49,858 nt of DNA from JAGLQA01 sp023135565 (GTDB lineage: Bacteria; Acidobacteriota; Aminicenantia; UBA2199), in contig DAOWCY010000027.1 of NCBI GenBank assembly GCA_030639305.1, positions 1 through 49,858 of the forward strand. Direction: 5' to 3'. The first letter of the stretch is position 1, and every line of letters begins with the position of its first letter. The position numbers and the translations under genes were made by a program. The notes under the pieces are model-generated. The model was not told the DNA's origin. It did no database searches and saw only the letters and a list, made by a program, of their open reading frames with translations. Below, in pieces: positions 40,301-48,200 of this stretch.

Positions 40301-42266
40301 CACCGGAAATGCAGGCTGCGGCATATTCTCCGAAACTGTAGCCGATCATAGCCCGGGGGGTGACACCCCATTTTAGCAGCAGGCGGGCCAGGGCATACTG
40401 GAAGAGAAAAAGTGCCGGCTGCGCCACTTCGGTCCGCTCCAGCCCGCTGCCGGTTCCACCTGCCGGGGGATAGAGAATATCTTTGATGTCGAAATCCAGG
40501 AGTCCTTTTAATATCTCGAAGCCGTGGTCCATCTCTTCCCGGAAAACCGGTTCATTTTCGTAGAGTCCCCGGCCCATGTCCACATACTGTGGCCCCAGGC
40601 CGGAAAAGAGGAATACGATGCCCGGTTTTTGCCCCACCTCATGGGTATGTACCCGGTCGGAAGCAGTACCGGGTTTCCCGGGCTCCGGCTCCAGGGCTGA
40701 AAGGGCTTCCTGCTTGGAAGCTGCGCTCAACATGAGGCGATGATTAAAGGCCCTGCGGCCCTCTTGAAGCGTATAAGAGATGTCTGCCGGACTTATTGCC
40801 GGGTTTTCCAGGTTTTCTTGCAAAAAGGCTGTTAGGTTTCGACTCATCTTTTCCAGGGCCGCGGCGGTGCGGGCCGACAATAAGAACAGGTGATTTTCCT
40901 GCTTTGACGCCGGGGTGGTTTCCCGCGGCGGGGCTTCTTCGAGCACCACATGGGCATTGGTGCCGCCTATACCGAAAGAACTAACCCCGGCCCGCAGAGG
41001 ACCCGCGGCGTGGGCAGCCGGTAAGGGATCGTTTCTCCATTCCGTCAGTTCTTTCACCACAAAAAAAGGACTGTTGTCAAAATCGATGTTGGGATTGGCC
41101 TTTTCAAAATGGAGGCTGGGCGGCAAGCCGCGATGCTTTAAGCACAGCACGGTTTTAAGAAAACCGGCAATACCCGCCGCAACGCCCGCATGGCCGAAAT
41201 TGGATTTTATCGAACCGATGGCGCAGTACTGCTTTTTAGAGGTGTTAAAGGCCATTTTCAGGCCTTCGATTTCGATGGGGTCGCCCAGGGGCGTGGCTGT
41301 ACCGTGAGTTTCTACATAAGTAACGGTTTCAGGGTTTACCCGGGCCAGGCGAAGCGCACCCCGGATAACTTCCATCTGCCCTTCATTGCTGGGCGCTGTG
41401 TAGCCTACTTTTCTCATACCATCATTGTTAATGGCCGAGCCTTTGATTACAGCATGTATGAAATCGCCGTCTTCAATCGCGTTCTTAAGCCTTTTTAAGA
41501 GCACCACACCAACGCCGTCGCTAAAAATAGCGCCTGCGCCCCGGGCGTCGAAGGGGCGGCAGCGCCCGTCCGGGGAAACCACCATGTCTTCCTGGTATGT
41601 ATAACCCTTCCTTCGGGTCAGGGAAACGGTGACGCCCCCGGCTAAAGCCATCTTGCATTCGCCGTGCAAAAGGGCGCGGCAGGCTAAATGGACGGCCACC
41701 AGGGAAGTGGAACATGCTGTATAAACATTAAAGGAGGGGCCTGTTAAATTCAATTTATAAGAAACCAGGGTGCTGAGATTATCTTTATCGCTCAAAGTGC
41801 GGTCTGCAAAACGTGTGGCCGGGGTGTCTATCCCGGCTAACATGGCCTGCGTTTCCCACTGCAAGTTGGCCGCCGCGCCGGCGTATAGGCCGATACGGCC
41901 ATCATAAACGCCGGGATCGTAACCGGCGTCTTCCAGCGCGGACCAGGCGCATTCGAAAAATACCCGCACCTGGGGGTCCATGGTTTCCGCTTCCCTGGGC
42001 GTGTAACCGAAAAATGAAGAATCGAAGCGGTCAGGGTCGTCGATAAGTGAAACGGCCCTGATATAGTTAGGATTATCCGGGCTATCGGGCGAATTCCCGC
42101 TTTGCTCTGCTTCATCAGGGGAGAGGAAACGGATGGATTCGACGCCGTTCTTGAGGTTTTCCCAGAGTTCCCGTAAGTTCCGTGCACCCGGGAAACGGCC
42201 GGCCATCCCGATTACGGCAATTTCAAGACCTGTGTGTGATGTACTTTTATCCTGTTTTTCAAACAT
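34338..42266 (-). CDS. hybrid PKS/NRPS subunit KS-AT-KR-ACP-C-A-PCP
   Basis: A 2642-residue subunit. KS (about 12-445): Cys185 in TACSTSL, HGTAT, KSNFGH. AT (about 530-840): Ser644 in GYSFGE, where the usual His is Tyr, and HAFHS (malonyl-type). KR (catalytic half about 1160-1330): TGGLGRIG, SSSSAVLGGLGFAAYAAAN. There is no DH, so the C2 unit should keep a beta-hydroxyl. ACP: GGDSL (about 1460). C (about 1510-1950): MHHIVHDG. A (about 1960-2460): code by GrsA alignment D-I-L-Q-M-G-M-I-W, close to the known glycine code DILQLGLIW. PCP: GGNSL (about 2561). The tail is Lys/Gln-rich and helical. It carries a repeat insertion between A6 and A7. GGAGG precedes its ATG, 21 bp after the upstream gene. 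Confidence 0.94.
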   Translation of the reverse strand: MFEKQDKSTSHTGLEIAVIGMAGRFPGARNLRELWENLKNGVESIRFLSPDEAEQSGNSPDSPDNPNYIRAVSLIDDPDRFDSSFFGYTPREAETMDPQVRVFFECAWSALEDAGYDPGVYDGRIGLYAGAAANLQWETQAMLAGIDTPATRFADRTLSDKDNLSTLVSYKLNLTGPSFNVYTACSTSLVAVHLACRALLHGECKMALAGGVTVSLTRRKGYTYQEDMVVSPDGRCRPFDARGAGAIFSDGVGVVLLKRLKNAIEDGDFIHAVIKGSAINNDGMRKVGYTAPSNEGQMEVIRGALRLARVNPETVTYVETHGTATPLGDPIEIEGLKMAFNTSKKQYCAIGSIKSNFGHAGVAAGIAGFLKTVLCLKHRGLPPSLHFEKANPNIDFDNSPFFVVKELTEWRNDPLPAAHAAGPLRAGVSSFGIGGTNAHVVLEEAPPRETTPASKQENHLFLLSARTAAALEKMSRNLTAFLQENLENPAISPADISYTLQEGRRAFNHRLMLSAASKQEALSALEPEPGKPGTASDRVHTHEVGQKPGIVFLFSGLGPQYVDMGRGLYENEPVFREEMDHGFEILKGLLDFDIKDILYPPAGGTGSGLERTEVAQPALFLFQYALARLLLKWGVTPRAMIGYSFGEYAAACISGVFSLADALKLLVVRGKLMEELPPGRMLSVPAPVKDIEPQLDSELAIAINNGFSCVISGPLAVVDAFERKMKEKRLMCMKIPASHAFHSPMTEPLLERFTGTLSSLSLSAPRIPYISNVSGTWITVEQAADPQHWANHLRHTVQFAAGLEQLTGDPDTLFVEIGPGRDLTTMINRSIRREDRQHAVDLVRVGGRKISDTRFLLNKIGLMWLYGASVDWKAFHGAEKRRRLPLPTYPFEGQRFIVKDDLMEMIRRLNREESSPAKKSDPADWFYVPTWKRSLPGQNLHQETAGEKHYLLFLDENGVGAGLSGKLEQAGMKVTGVRKGSAYGFDASGAYTIRSDREDDYKQVFAKLGEEHSAEESLPLEIIYAWNLDPDENSSGFYSLLYITRGLSASPLGKHIDITAVTTGLFNIYGGEDPQPAKSTILGALKVIPQENPGIGCRCIDIPPPQPGTSPDSTLMGSLYAEIRSPSSDKVTALRSRFRWVQVFDPLPLKQESGGKQRLKKQGVYIITGGLGRIGLILARYLREKFTARLVLAGRSPLAKGDERRRLLRRIDPTGKEILVLTADAADTGQMRRVIEETIKKFQKIDGLVHAAGIIDSRPIHQLTDELVKRQFRAKVDAPPVLETVLQGQNLDFCLLLSSSSAVLGGLGFAAYAAANIYMDAFARARFSTSPFPWISYNLDVWDLTDGRDQGGVPRALQPLAMTTAEGCEAFERVVNCTVSAQVMHSTGSLQARIDQWINIDPGVGPGRKKDDRTLTLYPRPPLLTPYAPAETPLHHDLAQIWQQILGIDRIGIDDDFFELGGDSLKAITVIADTREQARVEVPLEEFFHLRTISQVSRYITGRAAERDLPPIEPLDKQDYYPLSSSQKRLYILHLLDPQSLVYNLASGLVLRGKLDITLLEESFRQLIRRHESFRTSFTMKTGQPLQRIHPAAKIDFAIEQVEVPVGPADPEIGRDFIRPFDLAQAPLIRVFLIKKGENEHILLIDMHHIVHDGVSQGILLREFTALYDGQKLPPLNIQYKDYAYWQVQNIEQGAVKEQGIFWLEEFRGNIPVLDLSYDFVRPALQDFSGAALRFTIDAQTTAKLKALALEQGVTLFMLLLTLYKVLLAKLSGQEDIVVGAPIAGRRHPGLQHIIGFFLNTLALRSRVLGSQTFISFLKDVGKKTLKAFDNQDYPFEDLVERTAPNRDLSRSPLFDTMFILHNQWDMLPGQISTQTASGLAIELYPYEKGTSEFDLTLIAAEEEDRLGCKFEYCDKLFKRETMERSSAYFKELVNAVLEDPGKTIDNIEMIPAKEREQLLRSFNDTQTPYEQDKTITELFGDQVQKSPDAVALTVPALTTAKKPPDPNRQSVLTYRQLDREAGKMAALLWAKGVRPGAVVGLMVERSPAIVIGILGILKAGAAYLPLDPLYPPQRSEYIVKSSAARHLLLNAGFKKALQESAFSGEIIDIDDRETYTEPLKTGNPGAFDPTQPAYVIYTSGSTGNPKGVVISRRSVVNFFKGMTRLIDFAPGKTILALTTISFDISVLELLLPLHIGMKILVAGDEEHSDPALLAKTLAKEKVNLLQLTPSHLQLLLSVPSGSAALSFIDTLMVGGEAFPQHLFENLKKEFKGKIYNMYGPTETTIWSTVKDLSGADRVTLGSPISNTQVYIVNQKNDKLQPIGAAGELLIAGDGVARGYLNNPELTGEKFRPDVYESDRSNKSYRSCKTGEDAAHPPSKQLDDRLSKFTTHHSPLTLYRTGDLARWLPNGEIEYLGRSDLQVKIRGYRIDLEEIEEQLLKLDDIEEAVVTVRTDEKGESFLAAYLISQKELAVSRIRTHLLHRLPLYMAPAHFTRIDAVPLTGSGKVDRRALPAPDSPRIGLATAYLAPGTGTEKIIADLWKEVLDIDKVGINDSFFDLGGNSLKVVHLNNRLKEELNKDIPVVSLFRYFTIGSFSKYLKELQDPAGAQKKKEEQVESLKQAANTYKNTIKQFKRGVKHEK
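35077..35200 (-). repeat. 7-bp and 9-bp tandem repeats inside the glycine A domain
   Basis: Three perfect GTGAGTG heptamers (35077-35097) plus a partial fourth, then 69 bp of unrelated sequence, then three 9-bp units (AGGACTTAT, TGGACCTAT, CGGACTCAT; 35174-35200). Together they encode an extra segment of about 40 residues (including SDRSNKSYRS and TTHHSPLT) between EKF and LYRTGDLARW of the A domain. Confidence 0.85.
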
Positions 42267-42287
42267 TGTATGTATGCCTCCTGTTCA

Positions 42288-45200
42288 TTATTCGTTTTTT
42301 AAAAAAGAGTCCATGAGTCCCATGGTTTCATCCAAAACATCCATGGATTCGTCGATATCCCTATCCAGGGCAGCTTCCTTGCCCGGGGAATCTTTTTGCT
42401 CCAGGTACTCCAGGAAAGATTTGACCGTCGGGTAGCGGAACATAACGGTAGCCGGGCTGTCGAGATTCAAGATTTCGTTTAACCTGGCGCCGAGTTGGAC
42501 CAGGTTAAGCGAGGTGCCGCCGAGATCGAAGAAATTGTCCTCGATGCCGATTTTATCGATCCCCAGCAGATCCTGCCAGATGGCAGCTAACTTCTTCTCG
42601 GTAGTCGTGCGCGGCGCTGCGTAAGCAGTACTCAATTCAGGCCGCGATATCAGATCCCCAGGAGAAGTTGCAGCGGCCGGTTCCGCGCCGCCGGTCAACT
42701 GCGGCTCAATGCCGCTCCTCTCTATGCGCTGGAAAAGATCGTTGGTGGATACCACTACGTGAGGATGCTCCTCGCCGGCGATAATGCGCCGGAATATTTC
42801 CACGCCTTCGGCGGATGAGATGCCCTCTTGCAGCGAAGGCTGAGAGGCATCGTCCGCGGCGGCCTCTCCCCTGGCCCCGGCGCTCAGGTCGGGCAGCGAG
42901 GGGGCGGCGGCGCTCCTGGATACCAAGATCTTGCCGATATGCGCGCCTTTGGTCATGTACTCGAAGGCGCGGGCTGTGCCGGACCGGGGGAATACCGCCG
43001 TGGGCGGCGGTTCAAAATTCCCTATCTCGAAATGATGCATGATCTCGGCCCAGGTCTTTTCGATGCCGGGCAGCTCGAAAGATAATTGAAATGCAAAATA
43101 AGACAGCCCTTTCAAAAAATGACGCAGGCCCAAAGGCGTGTCGTTCATGATATCGCGGATGCCGATTTCCACGAAACGCCCGAAGGGGGCCAGCACAGAC
43201 ATGCTTTTGCCGATAAAATCACCGGCCAGGGAGTTCAAGACCACATCCACGCCCCGGTCCCCGGTGCGTTTCAATATGGCGTCGGCAAAATCCAGGTCAC
43301 GGGAACTAAATACATGCTCGATGCCCAGGGAACCGAGATAAGCGCGTTTCTCTTTATTCCCGGCTGTGGCAAAGATTTCCGCTCCAAGGTGGCGGGCAAT
43401 CTCTACGGCTGCCAGCCCTACGCCACCGGCTGCCGAGTGAATCAACACTTTTTCGCCCTGTTTTAACCGGGCCAGCTTAACCAACGCATGGTAAGCGGTC
43501 ATAAAGGCGACCGGGATCGAGGCGGCTTCGGCAAAATCCAGGCGCTCCGGTTTGCGAACCGCTGAGGCGGCAGGCACAGTGGTGTATGAGCTGAAACAGG
43601 ATGTGCCGAAAACGACGACTTCGTCGCCTACTTTGAAATTCCCGACTCCTTTTCCTAGGGCTGCCACTTCGCCGGAACACTCTAAACCGAATTCCTGTTC
43701 CGGGGCCACAGGCCCTACAGCGCCCAACACCCGCAGCACTTCTTTAAAATTAAGCCCGGCTGCTTTGACGAAGATTTCGATTTCACCGGCTTCGGGAGAG
43801 CGGCGCGGTTTCTCCCGGTACTCTAAGTTGGAGAAATCCCCGGCTGCGGAAATGCCTAAATAGTAATTTTCACCCTGTTCGGGAAGTGTGAGCGATTCGC
43901 TGCTCAAAGCGGCCAATTGTCGGTTTTTCGGGGCGTCGAGTTTTACCTGTTTTAAAGTAAAATCTTCTATGGCGACGATTTCCCGGCCCTTTTCGTCCAT
44001 CAGGGCGACCTGGTAACTCCGCGTCCCTTTGGCCGCGCCGTCGCCATCCGCCCCGCGAACATAACAATAAACGCCCGCGGGCACCGCACCCCTGATGGTG
44101 ATTCGCTTGTAGGAGAAAGGTAGGAAAGAGCCTTTTTCCTCTTCGCTCAGCCGGCCCCGCAGCAGCGTGGTGGCTGTATCTAAAAGGGCAGGGTGCAATT
44201 TATAATGGTCCACTTCGGCGGCAAATTCAGCGGGCAGTTCCAAATATCCGAGGCACCGGTTCCGACCGTAATCCACCTGCCTGACATTGTTCCAGCGGGG
44301 GCCGAAGAGCATGGCCCCGGATTCGCCGTTGTAGGCGGCGGGATCATAGGTGACCGTTTCTTCACATTCCGCTTTGAGCGCGTCGAGATCGTGTGTTTTC
44401 ACTTCTATTTTCGATTTGGTTTTCGATTTACCTTTCGCTTTTGGTTTCGACTCCGGTTTCCGCAGCACGACGGCTTTGCCACGGGCATGCTCGTTCCATT
44501 CTTCCTTTCCTGCTTCGCGGCGGCTGACGATCGAAAAATCATAGCCTTCTCCTGATTCTTCCAGCAGGGTAAGCACTTCTTTCCCTTCGGCTTCGTCCAC
44601 CATCAACGGACTGAGAAAATAAACGTCCCGCAGTTCGAAAGTTTCACCCGCCGCGTGGGTTTCAAAAGCGGCCCGGGCCAGCTCCAAATACGCGGCACCG
44701 GGAAGCACTGCTTTTCCTCCAATCCGGTGCTCATCCAATACCCAGTGCTGCTTTACATCGAGATGGGAGAAGAAAACCTGCCGCCCGTTTCCTTCGGTTT
44801 CATGTCCTGAAAACAGGGGGTAATCTATTTCTTGCCTCCGGCGGCGAGGGGGCCCCGCGGCGCGGGGAGCCAATGAGGGGCCTTTCTCCATTCCTTCGAT
44901 ATTCGATATTCCTTGTTCGATATTCGATATTCTCTTCTTCTCCTGTCCGGATAAGCGGGCGGTGGCATCCACGGCCATGCCGACTTGACTCCAGTTGTCC
45001 CAACTAATGGCGCTGGTGAAGCCCTTCCCGGCAAGAGTGCGGCGTTGGGCATAGGCATTCAGGTAGGCATTGGCTGCGGCATAGGCTGCCTGACCCACGG
45101 GAGCCAGCACGGAACTGATCGATGAACAGAGCATCAAAAAATCCAACTGCCTGTCCCCAAATATGGCGTCCAACACGATCGTGCCTTTGACTTTGGGGGC

Positions 45201-48200
45201 AAAAACTTTTTCACTCAACTCTTTCGCCCGGATCTGGATCAGGCCGCCTCCGGCAATACCGGCGGCGTGAATCACCCCGTTCACCGGGCCGAATTTCTCC
45301 TCCGCCCGGCGAACCACGGTTTCCATTTGCTCCATGTCGGCGGCGTCGGCGCTGTAAACAGCCACTTCCGCTCCGTAAGATTCCAACTGCCGCACTTGCT
45401 CTATCTTGTGGCAAATAGGATCGGTTTCGCCGCCGGACTGCAGCCGCTCTTCCCACTCTTCACGGGCCGGGAATGGAGAAAAATCGGTCAGGATTAAACG
45501 CGCCTTGTAACTTTCCGCCAGGAATTCCGCCAGCACCAATCCGATCCCGCCCAGTCCGCCGGTGACCAAATACACACCCTTCTCTTTGATAACCGCTTCC
45601 CGGTTCGCCGGGCCGATCCATTCCGCCTGAAAAGTACGCTTCCAACGCTGACCGCCGCGGTACGCGGTATGCATGTCGGGAACTCCGGATTGTATTTCCG
45701 ACAGCAGATTTTCTACCAGGCTTTCGTCCGCTTCCGAAATGGCGGCGCTTTCGATGTCTATGGTGCGGCACTGCACCTGCGGGTATTCCCGGGATACTAC
45801 CTGCACCGCTCCCAGCACAGTGGTTTTTGCGGGAGATAATTCCTCTTCGCCGCTGACCGAATGCACTTCGCTTGTTATCACCAGGATTTCCACAGGCTGT
45901 TTCATGTTTAACCTGCCGATAGCCCGGCCCAGGTTCAGCAGGCTGTAAAATCCCCTTTCCTGCGCTTTATCGAATATGTCGAAGCCCCGGTTTGCGGCTC
46001 CGGTTTCAAACTCCTGACCTGAGGGGACCGCATTCCACATATGCACGATTCGCAGGGGAAGCTCTTCCGGTAAATCTACGCTTTCCAGCAATTTCAGGTA
46101 ATCCTCTTCGCTGCCGGGATCGATAGTATACTCATTATCCTTTAAGGCGGCAAACCCCTTCCCTGCACGAACCGTGGCCAGAACGAGATTGTCCTGCTGT
46201 AAGCGCGCCGACAACCGGGAAGAAAGAAAACTGTCATCACCGAAAAACAACCCTGTCACCGGTTGACCTCCCTCCTCAGCCTGCTGTTGGGCTAAAAGCG
46301 CCTGTTCCCAGGCGGGCACATAAAACCATTCGGACATATCGGCTTTCCTGCCGCCGGTTTCCTTCTTTTTCGACGGCATAATGGACTGTTCCGCGCCTAT
46401 CTGATAGGGATTCCCTTCCAGCCAGTAACGCTGCCGCTGGAAAGGATAGGTGGGCAGCGGGATTCGCCGTCTTTTCTCAGCGGCATAAAAGAGTTTCCAG
46501 TCTATGTTCACGCCATAAAGCCATAATTGACCCAGTTTACTTAATAAGAAACGGCTGTCGGATTCCTTCTCCTTGGGGTGCTTTACCAGGTGGAGAACCT
46601 TGATTCCTTCTTGTTTGTCTTGATGCTGCCTGACAAAAGCGCTCAAGGTGCGACCAGGGCCGATTTCCACGAAAATGGGATTTTCACTTTTCAACAGTTC
46701 TACGAAACCGTCGTTAAAACGCACGGCGGAACGAATATGCCGGGCCCAATAGGCTGGATCCTGCGCTTCTTCCACGCTGATCCACTGGCCGCTGACATTG
46801 GAAATATAGGGAATTCCGGGCTTATTCAAGGTTACCCGGCTCACGGCCTGTTGGAACTCTTCCAGGATGGGTTCCATCATCCGCGAATGAAAGGCATGGG
46901 ACGTGTGCAGTTTCCTGCCTTCATGACCAGCCTCTTTCAACTGCCCGGCAAAGGCGTCTATATCTTCGTGCTCGCCGGAAACCACACAATGAACGGGAGA
47001 ATTCACAGCGGCTAAAGATATTTTTTTATTTAACATGGGGCTAACCTCTTCCGCGGGCAGGGGCACGCTCAACATGGAACCGGAGGGCCGGGACTGCATT
47101 AATTTGCCCCGCAAAACCACCAACCCTAACGCATCTTGTAAAGAAAACACGCCGGACAAACAGGCGGCGGCATATTCACCGATACTGTGCCCGATCAAGG
47201 CATAGGGTTCGATTCCCCACCTCATTAACTGCTTTGCCAGCGCATACTGCACGGTGAAAATCAGCGGCTGGGCGATTTCAGTATTATTAATGGTGTCTGA
47301 ATCGGACATATAGGACTTATTGGACTTATCAGCCTTATCCGGCTTATCGGGTTTATCCGACGAAGCGGGGCTAGAGGCGTGATCCGCCGAAGACTGCTCC
47401 TGCTGCTCCGGGTAAAGAATCGCTTTTATGTCGGTTCCCGACTCTTTCAATATCTCGAAACAACGATCCATTTCCGCCCGGAAACCGGGTTCGCTTTCGT
47501 ACAGCTCCCGGGCCATGTCTACATACTGGGCGCCCTGGCCGGGAAACATAAACATAACGGCTTTCTTGCCTTCCCGGGCTTGAAAAACCGGCGCGGAAAG
47601 CAGGTTGTCGATCTCCTCTTTATTGGAACAAACCAGCATTTTCCTGTACATAAAGCCCTTCCTGCCTAACTGCAAAGTATAGGCGGCGTCAGCCAGATCT
47701 ATACCGGGATTCTCTTTTAAATGACGGGCGAAATTTTCGCTCATTTCGTGTAAGGCAACCTGAGTCCGGGCGGATAATACCAATAACCGCGGATCCGGAT
47801 GGGACGAATAGGACATATCGGACCTATTGGAAACGTAATTTTTTTGCCTGTCCCCTTTTTTTTCTCCGAACTCTGCTGTGTCTTCCGCGGAGCGGCTCAT
47901 ATCATCCCATTCTTCCAGCACTACATGCGCATTGGTGCCGCCGATGCCGAAAGAACTCACCCCGGCTCGAAGCGGGGCTGCGTCCCGGCCAGCCGCTGAA
48001 GAATCGCTTTTCCATTCGGTCAGTTCTTTCACTACCGAAAACGGGCTGTTCTCAAAATCGATCTTCGGGTTGGGGGTCTCGAAATGTAAACTGGGAGGGA
48101 GCAGCCTGTGTTTCAACGATAACACGGCCTTGATAAAACCGGTCACCCCGGAAGCCGCGTTGAGATGCCCTACATTGGGTTTCACCGACCCGATATGACA

